NCBI RefSeq assembly: GCF_009363275.1
Contig: NZ_CP045324.1
Location: forward strand, 1,116,001 to 1,180,000
From: Marinobacter sp. THAF197a
Lineage (GTDB): Bacteria; Pseudomonadota; Gammaproteobacteria; Pseudomonadales; Oleiphilaceae
Direction of reading: 5' to 3'
Length of the DNA stretch: 64,000 nucleotides
Part shown: positions 27,446-35,837 of the stretch, piece after piece
Position numbering within the stretch: the first letter of the stretch is position 1
Layout of the letters: the number at the start of each line of letters is the position of its first letter
The notes under the pieces: generated by a model
The model's input: only the letters and a program-made list of their open reading frames with translations
What the model was told of the DNA's origin: nothing
The model's database searches: none
Made by a program: the position numbers and the translations under genes

Positions 27446-27858
27446 AGATTACCTTTGAGGAGCTGCGCTATTTCCTTGAAGAGCAGTTTCCGCAGGGGGC
27501 CTCATACGGCACCCTGCAGGAACTGGGTGATGGCTGGGCAGAAATGAAGCTGGAGGTAGATGAAGAACACCTGCGCCCGGGTGGAACAGTGGCCGGCCCC
27601 GCCATGATGGGGCTGGCCGATGTTGCCATGTATGCCGCGTTGCTCAGCAAGATTGGCTTGGTGCCGCTGGCGGTGACCACCAACCTGAACATCAACTTCC
27701 TCAGGAAGCCGGTGGCTCATGCGCCTATCTGGGCCAGGGCGACCATTCTAAAGGTGGGGCGAACCATCGGTGTGGGTGAAGTGTTTGTGTATTCCGAAGG
27801 CTCCGAAGAGCCGGTTGCGCACTCCACCATGACCTATTCCATACCGCCGGAAAAATAA
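27442..27858 (+). CDS. PaaI-family hotdog thioesterase
   Basis: This 138-residue hotdog-fold thioesterase has LRPGGTVAGPAMMGLADVAMY, with the conserved Gly-Gly and Asp of the PaaI/YdiI group. It hydrolyses acyl-CoA and may recycle CoA when the product of the overlapping synthetase gene accumulates. The start codon overlaps the synthetase stop by 4 bp. The substrate is unknown. Confidence 0.88.
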   Translation: MKITFEELRYFLEEQFPQGASYGTLQELGDGWAEMKLEVDEEHLRPGGTVAGPAMMGLADVAMYAALLSKIGLVPLAVTTNLNINFLRKPVAHAPIWARATILKVGRTIGVGEVFVYSEGSEEPVAHSTMTYSIPPEK

Positions 27859-27870
27859 CCAAGTTTGTTC

Positions 27871-27900
27871 TTGACGTTTACGTATACGTCAATCTAATCT
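27871..27900 (+). promoter_or_regulatory. Putative LiuR-type (MerR) operator-promoter upstream of the Liv-type transporter
   Basis: TTGACG (27871-27876) and TAATCT (27895-27900) are separated by 18 bases that hold TTTACGTATACGTCAA, part of a near-perfect 22-bp palindrome beginning TTGACGT and ending ACGTCAA. An elongated spacer with a dyad inside is the hallmark of MerR-controlled promoters. It lies 47 bp before the ATPase gene ATG. Confidence 0.6.
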
Positions 27901-27946
27901 GTGGGTTGATTGTTAAATACAACAATAACAAAAGGTGAAGTGGCTC

Positions 27947-28750
27947 ATGAGTGAACAGTACGTTCTCGAGACCCGTAACCTGGTCAAGGAATTCAAAGGA
28001 TTTGTAGCGGTTGATAACGTAAATCTGCAGGTCCGGCAGGGTGATATCCATGCACTGATCGGGCCCAATGGCGCGGGCAAGACCACGGTCTTTAACCTGC
28101 TGACTAAATTCCTGAGCCCGACCAGAGGCCAGATCCTCTACCACGGTGAAGACATCACCTCCCTGAAGTCTGCGGCTATTGCCCGTAAGGGTATCGTTCG
28201 GTCTTTCCAGATATCGGCGGTGTTTCCCCATATGACGGCGCTGGAGAATATCCGCATTGCGCTGCAAACCGCAGAGGGCACGTCTTTCAGCTTCTGGAAA
28301 TCCGGCGCCTCCCTGAACCGGCTGAACCAGCGCTGCATGGAATTGCTCGATTCCGTCGGCCTTGTCGAGTTTGCCAATACCACCACCGTAGAACTGGCCT
28401 ATGGCCGCAAGCGCGCGCTGGAGCTGGCCACCACCCTGGCGATGGAGCCCAAACTGCTGTTGCTGGACGAACCAACCCAGGGCATGGGATCGGAAGACGT
28501 AGACCGGGTAGTGGAGCTAGTGCGCAAGGCCGCCGCAGGGCGCACCGTTCTGATGGTGGAGCACAACCTGAGTGTGGTCAGCAAACTGTGCGACCGCATC
28601 ACGGTACTGGCCCAAGGCGCGGTGCTGACTGAAGGGGATTATCAAGCGGTCTCTGCAGACCCGAGGGTGCGTGAAGTTTACATGGGCAGCGATGGCAGCG
28701 GAGAACGCGGTGGCAAGAATCCCGCCGAACAGGCGGAGGCAGCACAATGA
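27947..28750 (+). CDS. livG: Branched-chain amino acid-type ABC transporter ATPase (LivG-like)
   Basis: This 267-residue ATPase has Walker A GPNGAGKTT (about 37-45), a signature region diverged to LAYGRKRALELA, and Walker B LLLLDEPTQGM. The C-terminus is the extended LivG form. It energises import with LivF-, LivH- and LivM-like proteins encoded next. The signature segment has LAYGRKR in place of the usual LSGGQ-like LxYGxQR, as in other LivG proteins. Start at 27947 follows AAGGTGAAG. The substrate could be a branched-chain amino acid, or an acid linked to the upstream synthetase. Confidence 0.9.
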   Translation: MSEQYVLETRNLVKEFKGFVAVDNVNLQVRQGDIHALIGPNGAGKTTVFNLLTKFLSPTRGQILYHGEDITSLKSAAIARKGIVRSFQISAVFPHMTALENIRIALQTAEGTSFSFWKSGASLNRLNQRCMELLDSVGLVEFANTTTVELAYGRKRALELATTLAMEPKLLLLDEPTQGMGSEDVDRVVELVRKAAAGRTVLMVEHNLSVVSKLCDRITVLAQGAVLTEGDYQAVSADPRVREVYMGSDGSGERGGKNPAEQAEAAQ

Positions 28751-29469
28751 GCCAGAACCCTCAGAAAGACTACGAACAGTTGCGCGTGTCTGGCCTGCAC
28801 GCCTTTTACGGTGAATCTCACATTCTCCATGGCGTTGACCTGGTGGTTAAGCGTGGCGAGCTGGTTACCCTGCTTGGCCGAAACGGCGCCGGCCGCAGCA
28901 CCACCCTTAAGGCCATTATGAATATGGTGGGCCGCCGCACCGGCTCCATCATGATTAACGGCGAAGAAACCATGCAGTGCGCGCCGCATCACATTGCGAG
29001 GTTGGGAGTGGGGTATTGCCCCGAACACCGGGGCATTTTTTCCTCTCTCAACGTTCAGGAAAACCTCACTTTGCCGCCGGTGGTGCGCAGTGGCGGTATG
29101 AGCCTGGAAGAAATCTACAACATGTTCCCAAACCTGTATGAACGTCGGTTCAGCCAGGGCACCAAGCTGTCCGGTGGTGAGCAGCAGATGCTGGCGATGG
29201 CCCGTATCCTGCGCACCGGCGCCAATATGCTCCTGCTCGATGAGATCACGGAAGGGCTTGCACCCGTGATTGTCGAGAAGCTGGGTGAGGTGCTGATGGC
29301 GCTCAAAGAAAAAGGCCTGACCATCATACTGGTTGAACAGAATTTCCACTTTGCAGCCCCGTTGGCTGACCGGCATTACGTGGTTGAGCATGGGCAGATT
29401 GTGGAAGAAATCCACGCCGATGAACTGAGTGCCAAACAATCGGTGCTGGACGGCTATTTGGGGGTCTGA
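28747..29469 (+). CDS. livF: Branched-chain amino acid-type ABC transporter ATPase (LivF-like)
   Basis: This 240-residue ATPase starts 4 bp inside the end of livG. The signature is KLSGGEQQMLAMARIL and Walker B is MLLLDEITEGLAP. Walker A reads GRNGAGRSTT, with Arg where the ATP-binding Lys normally is; the codon is CGC. I recall that some LivF-like subfamilies carry the same GAGR variant, so this may be a subfamily trait rather than a defect. Confidence 0.9.
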   Translation: MSQNPQKDYEQLRVSGLHAFYGESHILHGVDLVVKRGELVTLLGRNGAGRSTTLKAIMNMVGRRTGSIMINGEETMQCAPHHIARLGVGYCPEHRGIFSSLNVQENLTLPPVVRSGGMSLEEIYNMFPNLYERRFSQGTKLSGGEQQMLAMARILRTGANMLLLDEITEGLAPVIVEKLGEVLMALKEKGLTIILVEQNFHFAAPLADRHYVVEHGQIVEEIHADELSAKQSVLDGYLGV

Positions 29470-29548
29470 ACTCCGGATAGAACGAGTGCAACAAAACCAA
29501 TAACTCCAACAACATCAACCAACGCAAGACAGTAGCGGAGATACAATA

Positions 29549-30760
29549 ATGACAATTACCAAAAAGCTTCTGACCTCAGCCGTTGCCTCAGCCCTGATGG
29601 TGAGTGGCGCGCAGGCGGCCATTTCTGATAATACCGTGAAGATCGGCTACCTGGCCGACATGTCTGGTACCTATCGTGACCTGGCTGGCCCCAATGGCCT
29701 CAAGGCCCTGCAGATGGCCATCAAGGATTTCGGTGGCACTGTGAACGGCGCCAAGATCGAAGTCGTCAGTGCTGATGATCGTAATAATCCCGATGCTTCT
29801 TCCAGTACCGTTCGCCGCTGGGTGGAAAACGACAAGGTAGACATGGTTGCGGGGCTGGTGGCTTCGTCTGTCACCATCGCAGTCAGCAAGATCCTTGAGG
29901 AGAATGACCGGCTGGGCATTGTTTCCGGTTCTGCTGCCTCAAGCATCACCAATGAGCACTGCACCACCAACCACATTCACTATGTGTATGACACCTATCC
30001 GCTGGCCAACGGCACCGCCAGTGCAGTGGTTAAAGAGGGTGGCAAGAGCTGGTACCTGATGACCGCAGACTACGCGTTTGGTCACGCCCTGGAGGCAGAC
30101 GTTACCCGCGTAGTGGAGGCCAACGGAGGTGAGATCGTCGGCTCTGTACGCCATCCGTTCCCGACCCAGGATTTCTCCTCCTTCGTGCTGCAGGCTCAGG
30201 CTTCTGGTGCGGATGTCGTTGGCCTGGCCAACGCCGGTTCAGACACCACCAACGCCATCACCACCGCCAGTGAGTTCGGTGTTACCCAGGCGGGTCAGAC
30301 CCTGGCCGCCTTGCTGCTGTTCCTGACCGACGTACACGCACTGGGTGTTGATACAGCCCAGGGTATCCAGCTCACCACCGGGTGGTACTGGGACATGAAC
30401 GATGCCACCCGGGAGTGGTCAGACCGCTTCATGAAAGAAACCGGTGTGCGGCCCACCATGGTGCACGCGGGTATCTACTCCAGCACCCTGCATTACCTGA
30501 ATGCGGTTGCCGCGGCTGGCTCGGACGATGCCCAAACCGTTCGCAAGCAGATGATGGACACACCCATCAACGACATGTTCGCCACCAATGGTCGTATCCG
30601 TGCCGACGGCCGGATGGTGCACGACATGTATCTGGCCGAGGTGAAAACGCCGGCGGAGTCCAAGAACGAATGGGATCTGTACAAGATCCTGCGGACCATT
30701 CCGGCCGATGAAGCCTACCGCCCACTCTCTGAGAGCAAGTGCAAACTGGTGACTAACTGA
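29549..30760 (+). CDS. Branched-chain amino acid-type ABC transporter substrate-binding protein
   Basis: This 403-residue periplasmic binding protein of the Leu/Ile/Val type I family (Peripla_BP_6) has a signal peptide of about 23 residues ending GAQA. The mature part starts with VKIGYLADMSGTYRDLAGPNG and contains SADDRNNPDASSSTVRRWVE, as in LivK relatives. It determines the substrate of the transporter. Other members bind amino acids, urea, amides or aromatic acids, so the ligand is open. GCGGAG precedes the ATG. Confidence 0.9.
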   Translation: MTITKKLLTSAVASALMVSGAQAAISDNTVKIGYLADMSGTYRDLAGPNGLKALQMAIKDFGGTVNGAKIEVVSADDRNNPDASSSTVRRWVENDKVDMVAGLVASSVTIAVSKILEENDRLGIVSGSAASSITNEHCTTNHIHYVYDTYPLANGTASAVVKEGGKSWYLMTADYAFGHALEADVTRVVEANGGEIVGSVRHPFPTQDFSSFVLQAQASGADVVGLANAGSDTTNAITTASEFGVTQAGQTLAALLLFLTDVHALGVDTAQGIQLTTGWYWDMNDATREWSDRFMKETGVRPTMVHAGIYSSTLHYLNAVAAAGSDDAQTVRKQMMDTPINDMFATNGRIRADGRMVHDMYLAEVKTPAESKNEWDLYKILRTIPADEAYRPLSESKCKLVTN

Positions 30761-30776
30761 GGCTGAGCAAAGCTGA

Positions 30777-30805
30777 GGCACGCCCTGCAAAGGGCAGGGC
30801 GTGCC
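30777..30805. repeat. Strong intercistronic hairpin after the binding-protein gene
   Basis: GGCACGCCCTGC and GCAGGGCGTGCC form a perfect 12-bp stem with loop AAAGG. No T-run follows, and the permease genes continue downstream. Such structures protect the upstream mRNA 3' end and raise expression of the binding protein relative to the membrane parts. Confidence 0.7.
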
Positions 30806-30867
30806 CGGCGTGTCACTGAGCCGACAAGCTCAATACCAATGTACGTGCTGCTTGTGGAGTTAAACCC

Positions 30868-31755
30868 ATGACCATGATTTTCGGCGTCCCTCTTGCTGTG
30901 CTCTCCGGTCAGCTTTTGATCGGGTTCATCAATGGCGCCTTTTATGCCCTGTTAAGCCTGGGCCTTGCCATCATCTTCGGCCTGTTGAAGATCATCAACT
31001 TCGCCCACGGTGCCATGTATATGCTGGGTGCCCTGTTGACGGTGGTTATGTTCAACACCCTGGGCGTCAACTATTGGGTCGCCCTGTTTATGGCGCCGCT
31101 ATTGGTCGGCGTGTTCGGGGTGCTGATTGAATATTTCCTGCTGCGGCGAATTGCCGGGCAGGATCACATATACAGCCTGCTGCTCACATTCGGGGTGGCG
31201 CTGATTATTCAGGGCGTGCTCACCAATATCTACGGTGTGTCTGGCCTGCGCTATGCCATGCCCGATATGTTCAAGGGCGGCATTAAACTGGACTTTATGT
31301 TCCTGCCTTATTACCGGGCCTGGGTGATTGTGGTGGCGCTGCTGGTGTGTTTTGGCACCTGGTTCATGATTGAAAAAACCAAGCTGGGGGCATACTTGCG
31401 GGCCGGCACGGAAGATTCCCAGCTCATGCAGGGCTTTGGCATCAACGTGCCCCTGCTGGTCAGTCTCACTTACGGCTTTGGTGTGGCGCTGGCGGCTTTT
31501 GCCGGTGTGCTTGCCGCACCCATCTACTCCGTCACGCCCGGAATGGGCGCCAATACGCTGATCGTGGTGTTTGCCGTAGTGGTGATTGGCGGTATGGGCT
31601 CCATTGGCGGGGCGATTATCACCGGCATTCTGATGGGCGTGATTGAAGGTCTCACCAAAACCTTTTACCCACCCGCGTCGTCTGCCGTTATTTTCCTGGT
31701 CATGGTGGTGGTGTTGATGTTCCGACCCTCCGGCCTGTTCGGTAAGGAAGCATAA
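30868..31755 (+). CDS. livH: Branched-chain amino acid-type ABC transporter permease (LivH-like)
   Basis: This 295-residue permease has about eight transmembrane segments. It opens with the LivH pattern GFINGAFYALLSLGLAIIFG and includes IINFAHGAMYMLGA. The cytoplasmic coupling loop has TKLGAYLRAGTEDSQLMQGFGIN. TGGAG precedes the ATG. It is 2 bp from the next permease gene. Confidence 0.92.
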   Translation: MTMIFGVPLAVLSGQLLIGFINGAFYALLSLGLAIIFGLLKIINFAHGAMYMLGALLTVVMFNTLGVNYWVALFMAPLLVGVFGVLIEYFLLRRIAGQDHIYSLLLTFGVALIIQGVLTNIYGVSGLRYAMPDMFKGGIKLDFMFLPYYRAWVIVVALLVCFGTWFMIEKTKLGAYLRAGTEDSQLMQGFGINVPLLVSLTYGFGVALAAFAGVLAAPIYSVTPGMGANTLIVVFAVVVIGGMGSIGGAIITGILMGVIEGLTKTFYPPASSAVIFLVMVVVLMFRPSGLFGKEA

Positions 31756-31757
31756 TC

Positions 31758-32753
31758 ATGAGCCAATCCTTTAATCCCGCCGATGTGCGAAAGGCGATCA
31801 TCGACCAGCAAAAGGCCCAGGATCGCCGGAAGATGCTCCTCAACGGCGTACTGCTGCTCTTGCTGCTGGCAGCGCCTTTCGCGATGTACCCGGTCTTCCT
31901 GATGAAGATCCTGTGCTTCGCACTCTTTGCGGTGGCCTTTAACCTGCTGTTCGGTTTTACCGGGCTGCTGTCCTTTGGCCATGCCGCGTTTCTCGCCACC
32001 GGCGGCTATACCACCGGTTACCTGCTCAGCAACTACTCGGGCCTGACCACAGAAGTGGGCATTATTGCAGGCACCCTGGTGGCAACCGCTCTGGGCCTTG
32101 CGTTCGCCTTGTTGTCCATTCGCCGGCAGGGTATTTACTTTGCCATGGTCACCCTGGCCCTGGCCCAGTTGGTCTATTTCTTCTTCGTGCAGTCGGAATT
32201 TACCGGCGGCGAAGACGGCATGCACGGCATCCCCCGGGGCCACCTGTTTGGGCTGATTGACCTGTCGGAAAACCTGAACATGTACTACTTCGTGCTGGCC
32301 GTGTTCATCGGTTGCTACCTGCTGGTCCAACGCATTGTCAGCAGCCCCTATGGCCAGGTGCTCAAGGCCATCAAGCAGAACGAACCCCGCGCGGTGTCAC
32401 TTGGCTACAACGTGGATCGCTACAAAGTGCTGGCATTCGTGATTTCGGCGGCACTGGCGGGCCTGGCAGGTTCCATGAAATCGGTGGTGTTCCAGCTGGC
32501 TTCGCTCAACGACGCCCACTGGCATATGTCCGGTGAGGTCATCCTGATGACACTGGTCGGCGGCATGGGAACCTTGCTCGGCCCGGTGGTGGGCGCCACC
32601 TTTGTGGTCAACATTGAATACCAGTTGTCCCAGGGGCCTCTGCGGGATTGGGTGAACCCGATCCTTGGCGGCATCTTCGTACTGACCGTACTGGCGTTCC
32701 GCAGCGGGATCGTCGGCGAAATCCAGAAATTCCTGAAAAAGAACCTTGGGTGA
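31758..32753 (+). CDS. livM: Branched-chain amino acid-type ABC transporter permease (LivM-like)
   Basis: This 331-residue second permease begins with a cytoplasmic N-terminus of about 30 residues, followed by about ten transmembrane helices. FAVAFNLLFGFTGLLSFGHAAF and the coupling loop SPYGQVLKAIKQNEPRAVSLGY are diagnostic. It completes a full LivG-LivF-binding protein-LivH-LivM set in one orientation. Confidence 0.92.
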   Translation: MSQSFNPADVRKAIIDQQKAQDRRKMLLNGVLLLLLLAAPFAMYPVFLMKILCFALFAVAFNLLFGFTGLLSFGHAAFLATGGYTTGYLLSNYSGLTTEVGIIAGTLVATALGLAFALLSIRRQGIYFAMVTLALAQLVYFFFVQSEFTGGEDGMHGIPRGHLFGLIDLSENLNMYYFVLAVFIGCYLLVQRIVSSPYGQVLKAIKQNEPRAVSLGYNVDRYKVLAFVISAALAGLAGSMKSVVFQLASLNDAHWHMSGEVILMTLVGGMGTLLGPVVGATFVVNIEYQLSQGPLRDWVNPILGGIFVLTVLAFRSGIVGEIQKFLKKNLG

Positions 32754-32794
32754 ACCCGGCCCGGACAACATTCATCAAACACACCGGGCTACAG

Positions 32795-32823
32795 GAGGTG
32801 TGGGGGCATTACCCCCTCACCTC
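32795..32823. terminator. Hairpin at the end of the Liv-type operon
   Basis: GAGGTG-T-GGGGG pairs with CCCCC-T-CACCTC around a CATTA loop, 42 bp after the permease stop and before a convergent gene. The stem is strong but no T-run follows on either strand. Confidence 0.5.
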
Positions 32824-32865
32824 GTCCTGCCGGGTAGCGCACATGCCTACTAGAACAGCGGGGGG

Positions 32866-33687
32866 CTACTGACACTGCTCCAGTTCGGCACTGATCATCC
32901 ACTGAACACCAAAACGGTCCTTCACCATTCCAAACCGGTGCGCCCAGAACGTCTCTTCAAATGGCATGATTGTTGAGCCTCCCTCGGACAGCGCCTGGAA
33001 AACCTGCTCTGCCTGTGCCGCATCAGCGTAATCCAGGTGAACCTGGGTGCCCTGGGGTGCTTGATAGCAGTCGCCTGCCATATCCGCCCCCATCAATCGG
33101 CGCCCCCTCAGGTTCAGGGATGAGTGAACAATGCGGTCGTGCATCGCTTCGGGCACATCCGCCTTTGCCGGTGTTTCGCCATAGGTAATCATGGCTTCCA
33201 GATGGCCGGCGGTTACCTCAGCATAGAATTCCATCGCCTCCCGGCAATTGCCGCCAAAGGCCACATGCACGTTCATTTCGCGGGGCAAATTTCCCATGGA
33301 GCGGTGTTTCTCAAGGGCTGCGCCTGGCTCAAAGTCTTCCAGGGTGAAGTAACGGCGTAATTCCAGGGTCACGTTGCCATCTGAATCTTCCCGGGGCCAC
33401 TGTTTTGCCCAGGCGATGGCGTCTTCCAGGGAATCTGCCTCAAGCACGCTGTAGCCAGCGAGCAGTTCGTGGGTGTGCTCAAAGGGGCCGCGTACCACTG
33501 TTGGTTCACCATTACGGAACTGTATGCGGCATCCTTCGCGGGTTGGCCGTAAGCCATTGCCATCAACGAACACCCCGGCGTGCAGCATGCGTTCGTTGTA
33601 GTCAGCCATCGCCTGCAGGATCTCTTCGGTCGGCAATACGGCGTTTTCAGTGTCTGTATCGGCCTTGCGCATCAGCATGTATCTCAT
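32866..33687 (-). CDS. Fused YCII-related and VOC (PhnB/glyoxalase-like) domain protein
   Basis: This 273-residue protein is built of two parts. Residues 1-120 resemble the YCII/DGPF group (MRYMLMRKADTDTE; GPFEHTHELLAGYSVLEADS). Residues 135-273 form a VOC domain of the PhnB type (NVHVAFGGNCREAMEFYAEV; FWAHRFGMVKDRFGVQWMI). Each domain usually exists as a separate small protein. The ATG at 33687 has GGAGA 8 bases upstream; the in-frame start at 33756 does not. Function is unknown; VOC domains often bind metals or small hydrophobic ligands. Confidence 0.8.
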   Translation of the reverse strand: MRYMLMRKADTDTENAVLPTEEILQAMADYNERMLHAGVFVDGNGLRPTREGCRIQFRNGEPTVVRGPFEHTHELLAGYSVLEADSLEDAIAWAKQWPREDSDGNVTLELRRYFTLEDFEPGAALEKHRSMGNLPREMNVHVAFGGNCREAMEFYAEVTAGHLEAMITYGETPAKADVPEAMHDRIVHSSLNLRGRRLMGADMAGDCYQAPQGTQVHLDYADAAQAEQVFQALSEGGSTIMPFEETFWAHRFGMVKDRFGVQWMISAELEQCQ

Positions 33688-33830
33688 ACCAGCTTTCTCC
33701 AGTGATTGTGGGTTGTCTTCACTGGTAAGTCGGGCGAGGCTGATGGAAATCGACAACCGGATTTATGGATATCGTCGGGAAAGTACCGGCTGTTGGCAAC
33801 GAGGCTCGCCAACAGCCGGCAGGGGGAAGG

Positions 33831-35138
33831 TTAAAGCCAGGTCAGGCCGATGCTGATGATGGCGCCGGTAATGAACAGCAGCATCAGGCAATAGCCCATG
33901 ATGTCTTTGGCTTTCAGCCCGGCAATCGCCAGCACGGGCAGGGCCCAGAAAGGTTGCAGCAGGTTGGTCCAGGCGTCACCCCAGGCTACCGCCATGGCAA
34001 CTCTCGGGATATCGGCACCCAGTTCCTGGGCAGCTGGCAGCATGACCGGCGCCTGCACCGCCCATTGCCCACCCCCAGACGGCACAAAAATGTTCACCAG
34101 GCCTGCGCTGATAAAACTCCAGAAAGGCAGGCTTTGTGCGCTGGCGATGGAAACGAAGCCCGAGGAAATGCTGGCGGCCAGGCCGGATGCAGTCATAACC
34201 CCCATGATGCCTGCATAGAAGGGGAATTGAATCACGATGCCGGAACCGCCTTTGACCGCCTCGTTCAGGCTGGCCAGCAGGCGTTTTGGCGTCTGGTGCA
34301 GAATGATTGCCAGAAACAGGAACATGAAGTTGACGATGTTCAGGTTCAGGCCGCCACCGTTAATGAAATACTGGAAGATGAACGCGATGCCGCTGAAGCC
34401 AATCAGCCACGCCAGAACCCTGCTGTTTTCCAGGTGGTCCGCCGGGCGATTGATCACAACGGCGGTGTCTGGCTCGTCGTCCAGCACTTTCGGGTCTGCG
34501 TACACGCTGTCTCGTTCCTCGGGCAACATGAGCCGGTTAACCAGCGGCACCACGATAAACAGGGCCACCACGATGGCCAGGTTGAAAAACGCGAAAATGG
34601 TCTCGCTGGTGCCGATAACGCCGATCAAGTTTTCCGTGAAGTGGCCATCGGTGGCAATCACCAGTGGAATGGACCCCGCCAGCCCGCCGTGCCACACGAT
34701 AAACCCGGAGTAGGCGCTGGCGATCAACAGTGGATAGTGCACCCGAATCTGCCGGGCCAGGGCTTTGGCAAACAGCGCTCCCACCACCAGGCCAAATCCC
34801 CAGTTGATCCAGCTGGCAATCAGGGCCACGAAGGTAACCAGCACAATTGCCTGCCCGGGTGTTCTTGCCAGGCCCGCAATCCGGTTGAGTATGCCGCGCA
34901 CCAGCGGTGTGCTGGCCAGCATAAACCCGGTAACCAGCACCAGCAGCATCTGCATGGAGAACGTCAGCAGGTTCCAGAAGCCATTACCCCACATCTCAAT
35001 AACCGCCAACGGGCCATGGCCTTCAAAGACCATGGCGGCGATGAACGATAGTAGCGTGAGGATAATAACGAACAGGTAGGGGTCTGGCAGGTACTTCTCC
35101 ACCAGACTGACAAAGGGTTTGGATGCTCTGTCTAACAT
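33831..35138 (-). CDS. atoE: Short-chain fatty acid transporter, AtoE family
   Basis: This 435-residue membrane protein has about eleven to twelve helices. The AtoE pattern is visible: PDPYLFVIILTLLSF, SWINWGFGLVVGALFAK, GFIVWHGGLAGSIPL and VPSGGGQWAVQAPVM. AtoE imports short-chain fatty acids such as acetoacetate and butyrate. That fits acetoacetate as a product of the leucine pathway encoded in this window, although the gene is not clustered with it. AAGGAGAAC precedes the ATG. Confidence 0.9.
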   Translation of the reverse strand: MLDRASKPFVSLVEKYLPDPYLFVIILTLLSFIAAMVFEGHGPLAVIEMWGNGFWNLLTFSMQMLLVLVTGFMLASTPLVRGILNRIAGLARTPGQAIVLVTFVALIASWINWGFGLVVGALFAKALARQIRVHYPLLIASAYSGFIVWHGGLAGSIPLVIATDGHFTENLIGVIGTSETIFAFFNLAIVVALFIVVPLVNRLMLPEERDSVYADPKVLDDEPDTAVVINRPADHLENSRVLAWLIGFSGIAFIFQYFINGGGLNLNIVNFMFLFLAIILHQTPKRLLASLNEAVKGGSGIVIQFPFYAGIMGVMTASGLAASISSGFVSIASAQSLPFWSFISAGLVNIFVPSGGGQWAVQAPVMLPAAQELGADIPRVAMAVAWGDAWTNLLQPFWALPVLAIAGLKAKDIMGYCLMLLFITGAIISIGLTWL

Positions 35139-35337
35139 GATGTTCTCCTTTATTATTTTTGGGTCACCACAAGCTTAGCAATCAAACGGAAAAACGCATG
35201 CTGCAGGGATCATTCTTTTGTCGGATGTGCTCCTCACGCGCGCCAGATGAGTCGCTCAAATAGCACTGACATGTTGATGCACTAATTTGGTAGATTCAGG
35301 TTCTGGATCCTCTCTACTCTGAAAACGGAGTCTATTC

Positions 35338-35715
35338 ATGCAGCCCAAAGACATCGTGGCGCAGTTCATTTCAGACATTCAGGCCCAGCGTTTTGATGAG
35401 GCAAAGGCCTTGCTGGTTGAAGAGGGGTTTGAATATGTGGGGCCGAACATGCGTTTCCTCCGGCCCGACGACATGCTGGCGTACCAATTCGGCATGGCGG
35501 CCATCCAGAAAGACCTGATTGTTCGCCAGCTCAGCGCAGACGGCGAACACGTTTACGCCATTCTGGACTACCAGACCCACTTCAAACCGATCGGAGACGT
35601 GCGGCTTGCGGTCTGGTTTCGTGTCCGGAATGACAAAATACACACGGTGGAAACCTTCTATAACGCCGCCGTGGTTGAAAACATGCTTGGGGGTAACCTG
35701 CCGTCTGCCAGTTAA
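35338..35715 (+). CDS. SnoaL/NTF2-like domain protein
   Basis: This 125-residue cone-shaped alpha+beta barrel protein, by pattern, opens with IVAQFISDIQAQRFDEAKALL, and later VRLAVWFRVRNDKIHTVETFYN matches SnoaL-like/NTF2-like domains. Members include epoxide hydrolases, isomerases and non-catalytic ligand binders, so no reaction can be given. CGGAG precedes the ATG. Confidence 0.7.
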   Translation: MQPKDIVAQFISDIQAQRFDEAKALLVEEGFEYVGPNMRFLRPDDMLAYQFGMAAIQKDLIVRQLSADGEHVYAILDYQTHFKPIGDVRLAVWFRVRNDKIHTVETFYNAAVVENMLGGNLPSAS

Positions 35716-35837
35716 AGCGCTGAGAATAGGCGGGCTTGACGTGTTTGCCGTTTGGCGGATAAGCGGCTATCCGTTGCGCCCATTCCCGATTATGCTAGTG
35801 AAATATACTTTCACATGCGAAGTAAATAGCTGCGCCT

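Noticed and set aside
33765..35051. A 428-codon plus-strand frame opposite atoE
   Set aside because: Composition is rich in His/Gln/Asn as expected from the antisense of membrane helices; the atoE reading is unambiguous.
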